Positions 17,116 through 26,631 of a stretch of 64,000 nt of DNA are shown piece after piece (position 1 is the stretch's first letter; each line of letters opens with the position of its first letter). The position numbers were made by a program, and so were the translations under genes. Source of the DNA: Gammaproteobacteria bacterium. Lineage in GTDB: Bacteria > Pseudomonadota > Gammaproteobacteria > JAKDMP01. The notes beneath the pieces were generated by a model that saw only the letters and a list, made by a program, of their open reading frames with translations, was not told the origin of the DNA and searched no databases. The stretch is taken from positions 115,743-179,742 of the forward strand of contig JALUYA010000032.1 of NCBI GenBank assembly GCA_027018875.1, read 5' to 3'.

Positions 17116-18696
17116 TCAGTAGCCCAGGGCGGCACCGTCGGCGCGGCCATCGGAGCCGGCGACATAGCCATTCGCATGGCGCAGGATTATTTGCCCGCAG
17201 CCGAATCCGGCGGTGGACGCGGCATACTCCATGTCATGTCCACGCCGGGCCAGCGCCACGGCCAGCGCGGTATCGAAACCGGGTTCGGCGAGCACCTTGT
17301 GGCCTCCGAGGAAACGCCAGCGTGGGGCCTGCAGCGCCGCCTGCGGATCGAGCCCCGCGTCGATCAGGCGGCGCAACACCTGAACGTGCCCCTGCGGCTG
17401 CATGTACCCGCCCATCACGCCAAACGGTCCCAGGGGACACCCTTCGGCGTCGGCAAGCAGGCCGGGAATTATGGTGTTGTAGGGGCGCCGTGCCGGATGG
17501 GGTGCATTGGGATGCCCATGCGCGGGGGCAAAACATAACGCCCGGTTGGCAAGGGATATGCCCGTCCCCGGCACGACAACGTGACTGCCGAAGCCCATGA
17601 AATTAGACTGGATCATGCTGACCAGCAGGCCGTCGCCATCGGCCGCGGCCAAGTATACTGTGCCTCCCTCGAGGCGGGTGCTCTCGGGCCCGGGGGCGGC
17701 GGCCGTGGCGATTCCCTTGGCGGCCCCGCCAAGCATGCCCGGGGTCAGGGTTGCGCCGAGCCAGGCCCGGGCCTCCTCGCCATCGGCGATCACTTCCAGG
17801 GCCGCAGTGAAGGCTCGCTTGATCGCTTCGATCGACCAATGCGCCGCCTCCACCACATCTTGCGTCGGCCCCAGGGCCTGCAAAAGTCCGAGCGCCATAA
17901 GTGCGACTCCACCCTGCGTCGGCGGCGGCAATTCGAACACCCGATAGCCACGGAATGAAACCGCCTGGGGCTGGATCCACTCCCCGGCATGGGTGGCCAG
18001 ATCTTGCGCGCGCAGCCAGCCCCCGGTATCGCGGCTGAAGCGAGTGATACGCTCGGCCAGGGCGCCGGTGTAAAAATCTTCCGCCCGGCTCGCGGCGATG
18101 CTCCGCAGCGTTGCCGCCAGATCCGGATTGGTGAAACGGGCTCCGGGAGCCGCGACAAATCCCGTCGGAGCGAAGGTGGGTATGAAACCGGCAAATTCGG
18201 GACGGGTTGCCGGGCGCATCTCCTCTACTGCGCGGGCCCAGCCGGCGGCGATCAGCGGCGACAGCGGGAACCCCTCCTGGGCATAGTGAATCGCCGGGGC
18301 GAGCAGTCTCTCCAGCGGGAGTCGCCCGTAGCGTGTGGCCAGGTCGGCCCAGGCGCGCGGCGCGGCGGGGACGGTGACTCCGTGCCACCCCCGGGGGCTC
18401 TGGCGAGCCGTAAAGGCACCCGGATTGAATCCGGCGGGAGTCCGCCCCGAGCCGATATAGCCCTCGATTCCGGCCGGACCGGCGATGATGGCCATCAGGT
18501 CCGACCCCAGGCCGCAACCGGTAGGCTCGACCACCGTCAGGGTCGCCGCCATGGTGATCGCGGCATCCACGGCGTTGCCACCGTCGCGCAGAACCTCAAG
18601 CCCCGCCGCAGCCGCAAGAGGTTGCGAGGTCGCCACCATCGCAGTAGGGGCATATAAGGCCTGGCGCCGCGGAATACGCTGAATTACCGGGTTCAA
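17116..18696 (-). CDS. Gamma-glutamyltransferase family protein
   Basis: Ntn-hydrolase that hydrolyses or transfers gamma-glutamyl groups, for example from glutathione. It has 526 residues with the N-terminal MVATSQPLAAAAGLEVLRDGGNAVDAA-type signature (split here) and the EPTGCGLGSD motif. The autoprocessing Thr is expected in LEGGTVYLAAAD, and GFGSHVVVPGTGISLANR follows in the small subunit. The motif form resembles the YwrD-like branch. No clear signal peptide is seen, unlike periplasmic Ggt, so it may be cytoplasmic. Translation starts at TTG 18696, overlapping the SDR stop by TTGA. Confidence 0.88.
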   Translation of the reverse strand: MNPVIQRIPRRQALYAPTAMVATSQPLAAAAGLEVLRDGGNAVDAAITMAATLTVVEPTGCGLGSDLMAIIAGPAGIEGYIGSGRTPAGFNPGAFTARQSPRGWHGVTVPAAPRAWADLATRYGRLPLERLLAPAIHYAQEGFPLSPLIAAGWARAVEEMRPATRPEFAGFIPTFAPTGFVAAPGARFTNPDLAATLRSIAASRAEDFYTGALAERITRFSRDTGGWLRAQDLATHAGEWIQPQAVSFRGYRVFELPPPTQGGVALMALGLLQALGPTQDVVEAAHWSIEAIKRAFTAALEVIADGEEARAWLGATLTPGMLGGAAKGIATAAAPGPESTRLEGGTVYLAAADGDGLLVSMIQSNFMGFGSHVVVPGTGISLANRALCFAPAHGHPNAPHPARRPYNTIIPGLLADAEGCPLGPFGVMGGYMQPQGHVQVLRRLIDAGLDPQAALQAPRWRFLGGHKVLAEPGFDTALAVALARRGHDMEYAASTAGFGCGQIILRHANGYVAGSDGRADGAALGY

Positions 18697-19406
18697 AATC
18701 GTTCCAGGTGCGGGCGCAGATCCAGCTCCAGCGTCCAGGCGCTGGGGGGCTGCCGGTAAACCTGCCAGTAAGCTTCGGCAACGGCGTGCGGATTGAGACA
18801 GGTTGCGGCTGCACGCCCGGGTTGACGCTCATGCAGGGCGGGCGAATCGATCTGGCCATCGATCACGCAATGGGCGACATGAATGCCACGGGGGCCGAAT
18901 TCGTGAGCCAGAGATTGGGCCAGGGCACGGAGGCCGAATTTACCCACCGCGAGCCCGGCAAACCCGGCGCTTCCACGCCGTGAGGCGGTTGCCCCGGTAA
19001 ACAGCAGGCGGCCGCACTCGCGTTGCAGCATGGCGGGGAGAACTTCGCGGGCGGCTAGAAAGGCACCCAGGCAATTCACCCGCCAAGCGGTCTCGAAGCG
19101 TTGACCATCGAGTTCGAGAATGCCTCCCGGCATGTAGCTTCCGGCAGTGTAGATCAGCCCGGTCGGATGGCCCAGGGTGTTACGAATCCGTGCGAAGGCG
19201 GCGGCAATCGAGGCCGGATCCGCGGCATCACAATCGTACCCTTGCGCCGTCGCGCCCCGAGTGCGAATGGTTGCGGCTAAAGCCCGATGATGGCGTGCCG
19301 AGCGCGAGAGCAGGGCCAGGGCATGGCCCGCTGCGGCAAAGCGTTCGGCCACGGCGGCCGACAACCCCGGCCCAACCCCAAGTATTACGGTAACTTCTGG
19401 TTCCAT
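18693..19406 (-). CDS. Short-chain dehydrogenase/reductase-like protein without catalytic Tyr
   Basis: A Rossmann-fold SDR-like protein of 237 residues with the dinucleotide loop ILGVGPGLSAAVAERF and an NCLGAFLA segment. The YxxxK active-site motif reads LAVGK (FAGLAVGKFGLRALAQS), so the catalytic Tyr is replaced by Leu while Lys is kept. It may be a binding protein or an enzyme with altered chemistry. The ATG at 19406 (MEPEVTVILG) fits the fold; an upstream in-frame ATG at 19445 adds 13 unlikely residues. It is the first gene of the GGT-symporter operon. Confidence 0.8.
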   Translation of the reverse strand: MEPEVTVILGVGPGLSAAVAERFAAAGHALALLSRSARHHRALAATIRTRGATAQGYDCDAADPASIAAAFARIRNTLGHPTGLIYTAGSYMPGGILELDGQRFETAWRVNCLGAFLAAREVLPAMLQRECGRLLFTGATASRRGSAGFAGLAVGKFGLRALAQSLAHEFGPRGIHVAHCVIDGQIDSPALHERQPGRAAATCLNPHAVAEAYWQVYRQPPSAWTLELDLRPHLERF

Positions 19407-19515
19407 GGGTTCCCCGGCCTCGATCCTGGCCCCGTCAGGGAACATCTTAACTCGGTTATTTCACCCGGATGGGGGGAACACACAAGCGGAACTTGCCGGT
19501 GCCGGGATTCCCCCT

Positions 19516-20838
19516 TCAATTCGATGGGTCCAGGTACCTGATCTCGCGGGATATTTTCGGTGCCCGCCACTGGGGTGGTGCGCCCGCGCGGATCGCCTCG
19601 AGCAACCGCCGGCGTTGCATCGGCGCCAGCCGATCGAGTCCCGCGTGAACGGCGACCGCAGCGCCATGGCCATCCCTGAGCAGGCGCACGATCAGTTGCG
19701 CCGCCGCCGGTTCGCCGGAAGCCGCAAGAACTCGCGCGGTTGCCCGGCGTACCGCCGGGTCGGCATGTCGGGCGAGAACCTGGGCCACCGGACCGGGGGG
19801 CAAGATCGTGCATTCGCGTAGCGCGAGCAGTAGCAGCGGTATGGGAAGATGGGCGATTTCGTCCCCGCCCGCCACATGGGCGGCGTTGACGGTACGCAGA
19901 ATTACACCTGCCAGAGGCGCCCGGGCCACATCCGTCAACGGGTGCGGGTCGCCGTAATAATCCGGCACGGTTTCCAGTTCAAGCGTTTTTGTTCCCGTCC
20001 TTGCCAGAATTTCGGGTGGGAGTGAAGCCAGGGCGTCAAGGCAGCGCCGGGCCAGTGCCGTCTCGGGCAACAACGCCCCGCGGCTGAGGGCATAGGCCCG
20101 ACGTTCGAGCTCGCCGGTGCTGTCCGTGACCCGTAACGCCAGGGCAGTGGCGGCGGCAAGCGCGGGATGAGGATGATCGAGCAGCCGGCGGACTCCATAT
20201 AGGGAGGCCTGGCTCCCCACCGTGGCAAGAATATCCATGGCGCTGATTTGCCGCCGCAGGTTCGCTTTGCCCACCCTCTTCTCCTCCAGCACCGCAAGCA
20301 ACGCCGGGACGGCGGCCTTGCCGAAGTACTCGAGCGCCTTTTGGGCGGCATTGCCCAGGCTGTCATCGTCGAGGGCGGAGATCAGGCTGGGTATGTGTTC
20401 CACGCGCCCGAATCGAGCCGCGGCCTCGGCGGCGGCGGGAAGGCGCGCGACTTCGAGTCCATAGGCGATTTCGGCGCCCGGATCGCCCTTGAGTCGGTGG
20501 GTAAGCGCCCCCAGGGCGGTATTTTTAACAATCTGTTCGGCATGTGCCAAATCCGGCGAAAGGGTGCGAAGATCATGGTGGTACAGCGCGTGGCGCAGGG
20601 CCTCTGTCGCGGCTTCACCGGGGATTGCCGCCAGCATTTCTACCGCGAAAACCCGGCCTTGAGGGATGGATTCGGCATTGCCGTTGAGATAGGCCGAAAG
20701 TTCGGGGACCGCCCGTTCTCCCAGCGCCAGGATGGCTTCACTGGCGGCCTGGTGCCGGGAAAGATCACGGATCAAGGCCTGGATATCGACCTCACCGGTT
20801 TCCATCCCCGGGTTGCCGGAAGACGGTTTTTTACCCAT
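19516..20838 (-). CDS. HEAT-repeat protein
   Basis: A 440-residue alpha-solenoid made of repeated helical pairs, such as ALGERAVPELSAYL, ALEYFGKAAVPALLAVLEE and LLDHPHPALAAATALAL. No catalytic motif, signal peptide or membrane segment was seen. HEAT proteins act as scaffolds or binding platforms, and some serve as lyases in phycobilin chemistry, but nothing ties this one to a process. It is transcribed toward the SDR-GGT operon with a 109-base gap, so it may be co-transcribed, and is divergent from the 5-oxoprolinase gene. Confidence 0.8.
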   Translation of the reverse strand: MGKKPSSGNPGMETGEVDIQALIRDLSRHQAASEAILALGERAVPELSAYLNGNAESIPQGRVFAVEMLAAIPGEAATEALRHALYHHDLRTLSPDLAHAEQIVKNTALGALTHRLKGDPGAEIAYGLEVARLPAAAEAAARFGRVEHIPSLISALDDDSLGNAAQKALEYFGKAAVPALLAVLEEKRVGKANLRRQISAMDILATVGSQASLYGVRRLLDHPHPALAAATALALRVTDSTGELERRAYALSRGALLPETALARRCLDALASLPPEILARTGTKTLELETVPDYYGDPHPLTDVARAPLAGVILRTVNAAHVAGGDEIAHLPIPLLLLALRECTILPPGPVAQVLARHADPAVRRATARVLAASGEPAAAQLIVRLLRDGHGAAVAVHAGLDRLAPMQRRRLLEAIRAGAPPQWRAPKISREIRYLDPSN

Positions 20839-20906
20839 GATTCGGGTGTATTTCGGAACGGAGGGTCTTGGTGGGCGGGCCGTCTCCGCCGCCGGAGGTA
20901 TTGCTC

Positions 20907-21221
20907 ATGCGTAAACCGCGTAAGTATGCGCAGGAGTCGGGCAGGAAGAAATGGATTCCCGGCGCCGGAGCGGGTGCCGCGTCGTGTGCATCAATGCGGG
21001 CTTGGCCTGACCTCCCAATCATATTGACTACTATAAGCCGTATGCACGGGACGGGAAACAACTGGAGCGTTCGGTTACGGGGCAAACGCTGCGGGGGCGG
21101 AAGGAAGGTGCGCCGCCTGGCGGCGGAGGCCAAGCATCGCGGGAAGTGGCTGCCAAATGGCCAAACCCGATGGGCCTCGATAAGTTCGCCGTGCCTCTCC
21201 ATCATGGGGCCGCGGGAGTGA
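20907..21221 (+). CDS. Possible small basic ORF ahead of the 5-oxoprolinase gene
   Basis: A 104-codon frame starts 7-8 bases after a good ribosome-binding site (CGGAGG). Its TGA overlaps the GTG start of the 5-oxoprolinase gene as GTGA, a sign of translational coupling. The predicted protein is basic and low in hydrophobic residues (MRKPRKYAQESGRKKW start) and resembles nothing I know. It may equally be a leader reading frame or chance. Apart from it, the 20839-21217 interval holds only the divergent promoters. Confidence 0.3.
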   Translation: MRKPRKYAQESGRKKWIPGAGAGAASCASMRAWPDLPIILTTISRMHGTGNNWSVRLRGKRCGGGRKVRRLAAEAKHRGKWLPNGQTRWASISSPCLSIMGPRE

Positions 21222-24200
21222 GCACCCGCTGGCGCTTCTGGATCGACCGCGGTGGGACCTTTACCGATGTCATCGGGTGCACGGGCGAGGGCCGGCTACA
21301 CACCCTGAAACTGCTCTCCAATGATCCCACTCGTGACGAGGATGCCGCGCTCGCCGGTATTCGCCGCCTGCTGGGAGTCGGTGCCGGGCCGCTGCCGGTC
21401 GAGGTCATCGAGGAGGTCCGGATCGGCACCACGGTGGCAACCAATGCCCTGCTGGAGCGCAAGGGAGCCCCCACCCTGTTCGTTACCAACGCCGGGTTTG
21501 AAGATGCATTGTTGATCCGCGACCAGGCCCGTCCCCGGCTTTTCGATCTCGATATCCGCCGCCCGGCGCCCCTGTATGACCGGGTATTGGGGGTTAGGTT
21601 ACGTGTAGATTCCGCCGGGCACGAACTGGCTTCGCTAGACGAGGCCGAGACCCGGCGTCGGTTACAAGCCGCCGGAGACGCCGGATTACGCGCCTGCGCC
21701 ATCTGCCTGTTGCACGCCTGGCGATTCCCCGAACAAGAAAAACGCCTCGCCCGCCTCGCCCGCGCGGCGGGGTTTGCAACGGTGGTGACCTCGCACGAGG
21801 TGAGCCCGCTCATCCGCTACTTGCCGCGGGCGGAAACCGTCGTGATCGAGGCCTATTTGCAGGCGCTCGTGTGGCGCTACACCCGTCACCTGGCCGCGGC
21901 GCTGCCGGGTGTGCGGCTGTTGTTCATGAAATCCGATGGCGGGTTGGCCGCGCCCGGTGCCTTCGATGCCCGCCAGGCGTTGCTCTCCGGTCCCGCGGGT
22001 GGGGTTCTCGCCGTGGCCAAGACCGCGGTCGAGGCGGGATTCCAGCGGGCCATCGGCTTCGATATGGGCGGCACTTCGACCGATGTGTGCCATTATGCCG
22101 GGAACTACGAACACAACCGTGAAACCGTGGTCGGCGGCCATCGGCTTGCAACACCGGCCCTGGCGCTGGAGACGGTCGCCGCCGGCGGCGGCTCGATCGT
22201 CGCCTTCGACGGCACCCGCCTGACGGTGGGGCCACACTCCGCCGGTGCCGAGCCCGGACCCGCCTGCTACCGCCGCGGCGGACCTCTGACCATAACCGAC
22301 TGCAACCTCCTGCTCGGGCGTATTCGTCCGGCGTATTTCCCCCGGGTCTTCGGGATAAACGGCGATCAACCGCTGGATATCGAAGCGGTTCGTAATGGAT
22401 TCTCGGACCTGGCCGCCGAGGTGGCCGCGGCCACGGGAAACGTGCCGGCGGCGGAGGAGCTTGCCGACGGGGCGATCGAGATCGCCGTGGAGCACATGGC
22501 GGCGGCCATCAAGCGTATCTCCATCGCCCGGGGGCATGATCCAACCCGTTGCGTGCTCAATTGCTTCGGCGGTGCGGGGGGGCAACTCGCTTGCCGTGTG
22601 GCCGATGCCCTGGGCATGGAAACCGTGCTGATCCACCCCCATGCCGGCGTGCTGTCGGCCTTCGGTATAGGGCGGGGCGCAATCTCGACCCTGCGCGAGC
22701 GCAGTCTCGAGCGTGCTCTTGCGGGGGGCCTGGCGGCGGCGCACAAGCTGGCGCAAACCCTGGAGGCCGAGGCCCGCGCCGCGGTATATAAGCAAGGGGC
22801 GATGCCGGCGGCGGTGACCATACAGCGGGTTGCGCTGCTGCGCTATGCCGACAGCGAAACGGCGATTCCCGTGCCCCTCGATAAAGCAGAGGCAATGGGC
22901 GCGGCTTTCACGCAAGCCCACCGGCGACGTTTCGGGTTCGTGCTCCCGGGCCGGGAGCAGGTCATCGCCTCGGTACGGGTCGAGGCGCGCATGGCAGTCG
23001 AACCATCCCCGAATCCGGCCCCGCCCCGGGGGGACGGCCTGGCACCGGCGGAAGCCACCGCGGCGGCCTGGTTCGGAGGATCCTGGCGCAAGACGGCACT
23101 GTACCGGCGCGAGAACCTCGCCGGCGGCAGCCATATCCGCGGGCCCGCCATCGTCATCGAGGCAACCGCCACCAGTGTCATCGAGCCCGGCTGGGAAGCC
23201 ATGGTGCATTCCGGGGGAGAACTGCTGCTGAGCCGTGCGGTGCGCCGGGCACGCAAGCGCCTCGGCACCCGCCGCGACCCCGTGGCGCTGGAGATCATGG
23301 GCAGCCTGTTCATGTCCGCTGCGGAACAGATGGGAGAGGCGTTGCGCCAGTCGGCGCAATCGGTCAACGTGCGCGAACGCCTGGACTTTTCCTGCGCTCT
23401 GTTCGCCCCGGATGGCAAGCTGGTCGCCAACGCGCCGCATGTTCCGGTACACCTGGGCGCCATGAGCGCAACGGTTCGGACCCTCATCGCGCGCCAGGCC
23501 ATGAAACCCGGCGAGGCATGGGTCACCAATGACCCATACTCGGGGGGAACGCATCTGCCCGACATAACGGTCGTGACCCCGATCTTTTTTCGCAAGGGGG
23601 GGCGAGACCCGGATTTTTTCGTCGCCTCGCGGGCGCATCATGCCGATCTTGGAGGGATCACGCCGGGCTCGATGCCCCCGGACAGCCGGCGCATCGAAGA
23701 CGAGGGGATATTGATCCGACCGCTGCGGCTCGTATCCAACGGGTACTTTAACGAGCAGGCGATACTTCGTGTTCTCGCCGACAGCCCTCATCCGGCCCGC
23801 CGCCCGGAACAAAACCTGGCCGACCTTCGCGCCCAGGTGGCCGCCAACGAACGTGGCCGGCGGGAACTCGAGCGACTGGTGCGCCAATATGGGCTGAGAA
23901 CCGTGCGCACCTACATGGCTTACGTCAACGAGCAGGCCGCCGCCGCCGTGCGCCGCCTGCTGCGGCGCCTTCCGACCCGGGGACAATACACGATAGAGAT
24001 GGACAACGGGGCCATCATCCGGGCCAGCCTCGAAGTAAATATCGAGCGCGAGTGCATCATAGTGGACTTTGACGGTACCAGCGCAACCGGGCACGATAAC
24101 TTCAACGCGCCGCCTGCGGTCGTGCGCGCCGCCGTGATCTACGTGCTGCGAAGCCTGGTGGAGGAGGAAGTTCCCCTCAATGATGGTTGCCTTGAAAACG

Positions 24201-24817
24201 TAGAAATTCGCGTGCCCCCGGGGAACCTGCTCGCGCCCGGGTATCCCGCGGCGGTGGTCGCCGGAAATGTCGAGGTGAGCCAGTGCCTGTGCGACGCCCT
24301 CTACGCTGCGACCGGCACGCTCGCCGCCTCCCAGGGCACGATGAATAATCTTTCCTTCGGTAACGCCCGGTTTCAGCACTACGAAACCCTGGCCGGCGGC
24401 GCGGGTGCGGGCCCGGGGTTCCCCGGGGCGAGCGCGGTGCATACGCACATGACCAACAGCCGTCTGACCGATCCCGAGATCCTCGAGTTCCGCTACCCGA
24501 TACGGGTGGAATGCTTTTCGGTGCGCCGGGGAACCGGCGGGGCGGGGCAATGGCACGGCGGCGACGGCCTGGTTCGGCGGCTGCGTCTGCTCGAACCGAT
24601 GACGCTGGCGATCCTGTCCAATCGCCGCCGGACCCTACCGTTCGGACTGGGTGGCGGCAGCGCCGGCCGGCCCGGAGTGAACCGCCTGATCCGTGGCGAT
24701 GGCCGCATCGTGACGCTGAAGTACGCGGATCGCGTGGAGGCTGAAGCCGGCGATGCCATCGAGATTCTCACTCCGGGCGGCGGCGGGTATGGGCCACCTC
24801 AAGGCACGGCTTCGTGA
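21218..24817 (+). CDS. 5-oxoprolinase / hydantoinase A-B fusion
   Basis: ATP-dependent opening of 5-oxoproline to glutamate is predicted. The first half is the HyuA-type domain: WRFWIDRGGTFTDVIG at the N-terminus, GTTVATNALLERKG, and the GFDMGGTSTDVC nucleotide-binding loop. The second half, from about residue 690 (DPVALEIMGSLFMSAAEQMGE), is the HyuB domain with PVHLGAMSATVR and TNDPYSGGTHLPD. The length of about 1200 residues matches fused 5-oxoprolinases of the eukaryotic OPLAH layout. The GTG at 21218 begins directly before the conserved N-terminus; in-frame ATGs at 21146 and 21170 are alternatives. Confidence 0.9.
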   Translation: MSTRWRFWIDRGGTFTDVIGCTGEGRLHTLKLLSNDPTRDEDAALAGIRRLLGVGAGPLPVEVIEEVRIGTTVATNALLERKGAPTLFVTNAGFEDALLIRDQARPRLFDLDIRRPAPLYDRVLGVRLRVDSAGHELASLDEAETRRRLQAAGDAGLRACAICLLHAWRFPEQEKRLARLARAAGFATVVTSHEVSPLIRYLPRAETVVIEAYLQALVWRYTRHLAAALPGVRLLFMKSDGGLAAPGAFDARQALLSGPAGGVLAVAKTAVEAGFQRAIGFDMGGTSTDVCHYAGNYEHNRETVVGGHRLATPALALETVAAGGGSIVAFDGTRLTVGPHSAGAEPGPACYRRGGPLTITDCNLLLGRIRPAYFPRVFGINGDQPLDIEAVRNGFSDLAAEVAAATGNVPAAEELADGAIEIAVEHMAAAIKRISIARGHDPTRCVLNCFGGAGGQLACRVADALGMETVLIHPHAGVLSAFGIGRGAISTLRERSLERALAGGLAAAHKLAQTLEAEARAAVYKQGAMPAAVTIQRVALLRYADSETAIPVPLDKAEAMGAAFTQAHRRRFGFVLPGREQVIASVRVEARMAVEPSPNPAPPRGDGLAPAEATAAAWFGGSWRKTALYRRENLAGGSHIRGPAIVIEATATSVIEPGWEAMVHSGGELLLSRAVRRARKRLGTRRDPVALEIMGSLFMSAAEQMGEALRQSAQSVNVRERLDFSCALFAPDGKLVANAPHVPVHLGAMSATVRTLIARQAMKPGEAWVTNDPYSGGTHLPDITVVTPIFFRKGGRDPDFFVASRAHHADLGGITPGSMPPDSRRIEDEGILIRPLRLVSNGYFNEQAILRVLADSPHPARRPEQNLADLRAQVAANERGRRELERLVRQYGLRTVRTYMAYVNEQAAAAVRRLLRRLPTRGQYTIEMDNGAIIRASLEVNIERECIIVDFDGTSATGHDNFNAPPAVVRAAVIYVLRSLVEEEVPLNDGCLENVEIRVPPGNLLAPGYPAAVVAGNVEVSQCLCDALYAATGTLAASQGTMNNLSFGNARFQHYETLAGGAGAGPGFPGASAVHTHMTNSRLTDPEILEFRYPIRVECFSVRRGTGGAGQWHGGDGLVRRLRLLEPMTLAILSNRRRTLPFGLGGGSAGRPGVNRLIRGDGRIVTLKYADRVEAEAGDAIEILTPGGGGYGPPQGTAS

Positions 24818-24876
24818 ATCAAACACAAGCCCCGGCGATCGGCGACAATATGCATACCCGCGTCGTTTAACGGCTC

Positions 24877-26631
24877 ATGACCGAGAACAATCATGCTGTA
24901 ACGGCAAAACATTGGTTGAATCACGAGGCACGCGCCGTGCGCTTCCCACTTGTGACCGCCATCGCGAGCGGCTCGATAAACGGCGGCTTGCTGATCGCAC
25001 AGGCATTCTTACTCGCGCATCTGGTTGACCACACGATCTTTAAGCACCAATCGGTTGCCTCGCAACTGGTACCCTTTGCAGCCCTGCTCGGCGTCTTTCT
25101 GCTACGCGCAATCTGCGTCTACGCCGGCACCCGGGCGTCCATGCGAGCGGGACTTGCAATCAAGGTCCGCACACGCGCGGCGCTTCTCACCCACATTCAT
25201 AAACTCGGCCCGGTGTGGAGCATGGCACGCGAGCCGGGCGAACTCGCCAATACCGTGGTAGACGGTGTTGAGGCGCTGCACAATTACTACGCACAATATC
25301 TTCCACAAGCGAGCCTTGCGGTTATCGTGCCTCTTGCCATCCTCGTCGTGGTATTTCCAATAGATTGGATCTCGGGCCTGATCCTGGCCGGTACCGCACC
25401 GCTTATCCCCCTGTTCATGGTGCTGCTGGGAAAAGGGGCCGCGGCACTCAACCAGCGCCAGTGGTCCCGCCTGAGGCGACTGTCGGCGCACTTTCTGGAA
25501 GTGCTTGCCGGACTCGGCACGCTCAAGGCCTTCGGTGCGGCACGCGCCGAGGTCAAATTGGTCGAAAAATTGTCCGAAGCCTACCGCAAAAGCACCATGA
25601 ACGTGCTGCGCATCGCTTTCCTGTCCTCGTTTGCGCTCGAATTCCTCGCTACCGTGAGCATTGCGATGGTAGCCGTACTGGTCGGCTTTCGCCTGCTGTG
25701 GGGTGAGGTTCCCTTCAGTGCGGGACTCACGGCGCTGTTGCTGGCGCCCGAGTTTTATCTCCCGCTGCGCAATCTCGGAAACGCCTATCACGCGCGCCTC
25801 GGCGCGGTCGCCGCAGCCGAGCAGATCGCCGCTATTCTTGCCACGCCGGTGCCCGCGTGGGCAGGCACCCGGAGGTTTCGGCCCGGCGCCGCCTTCACGC
25901 TGGAGTTCGAGTGCGTGAGCTTTTCCTACGCCACGGGACCGCCCGTGCTACGCCGGATCAGCTTCGAGATTCCGGCGGGAAACCATATTGCCATCATCGG
26001 CCCTTCGGGCGCCGGCAAAAGCACGCTGCTTTATCTCCTACTCGGGTTCGTACAGCCTGCGGAGGGCCGGATTCTCGTCGACGGACAGGCGCTAGAGACG
26101 CTTTCCCTGGCCGACTGGCGCCGCGACATCGCCTGGGTACCGCAACGCACCCACCTGTTCGCGGGCACCATTGCGCAGAACATCGCGCTAGGCGCCCCGG
26201 GCGCCGGGCGCGCAGCCATCATCGCCGCCGCGGAACAAGCACACGCCGATGAGTTCATTGCCGCCCTGCCGCGCGACTACGATACGCCGGTAGGCGAGGA
26301 CGGCGCCGGGCTTTCGGGCGGCGAAATCCAACGTATCGCCCTCGCCCGCGCGTTTCTACGCGATGCGCCGCTCGTTGTGCTCGACGAGCCGAGCGCGAGC
26401 CTCGACATGGCAAGCGAAGCGGCGGTCGGCGCCGCGCTCAAAACATTGGCCCGTGGACGCACGATAGTCACCGTTGCCCATCGTCTGCATACGGTACGCC
26501 AAGCGAATCGCATCGTAATGTTAGAAGCCGGGCGTATCGTCGCCATGGGCACACACAACACCCTGGTCGGGCACGAGGGTCCGTACCGGCGCCTACTCGA
26601 TGCCGCGCCGGCACTCGTGGATCCGGCATGA
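24877..26631 (+). CDS. cydD: Thiol reductant ABC exporter, CydD subunit
   Basis: Half of the CydDC exporter, which moves cysteine/glutathione to the periplasm and is needed for assembly of cytochrome bd. Its 584 residues comprise six membrane helices followed by an ABC domain with Walker A IGPSGAGKSTLL, signature LSGGEIQRIALARAF and Walker B APLVVLDEPSASLD. It starts an operon with cydC, cydA, a small membrane gene and cydB. The gene overlaps cydC by four bases (ATGA). Confidence 0.95.
   Translation: MTENNHAVTAKHWLNHEARAVRFPLVTAIASGSINGGLLIAQAFLLAHLVDHTIFKHQSVASQLVPFAALLGVFLLRAICVYAGTRASMRAGLAIKVRTRAALLTHIHKLGPVWSMAREPGELANTVVDGVEALHNYYAQYLPQASLAVIVPLAILVVVFPIDWISGLILAGTAPLIPLFMVLLGKGAAALNQRQWSRLRRLSAHFLEVLAGLGTLKAFGAARAEVKLVEKLSEAYRKSTMNVLRIAFLSSFALEFLATVSIAMVAVLVGFRLLWGEVPFSAGLTALLLAPEFYLPLRNLGNAYHARLGAVAAAEQIAAILATPVPAWAGTRRFRPGAAFTLEFECVSFSYATGPPVLRRISFEIPAGNHIAIIGPSGAGKSTLLYLLLGFVQPAEGRILVDGQALETLSLADWRRDIAWVPQRTHLFAGTIAQNIALGAPGAGRAAIIAAAEQAHADEFIAALPRDYDTPVGEDGAGLSGGEIQRIALARAFLRDAPLVVLDEPSASLDMASEAAVGAALKTLARGRTIVTVAHRLHTVRQANRIVMLEAGRIVAMGTHNTLVGHEGPYRRLLDAAPALVDPA

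Noticed and set aside
21686..24556. Long open frame (956 codons) opposite the 5-oxoprolinase gene
   Set aside because: It is an antisense shadow of a GC-rich gene with strong family motifs on the plus strand.
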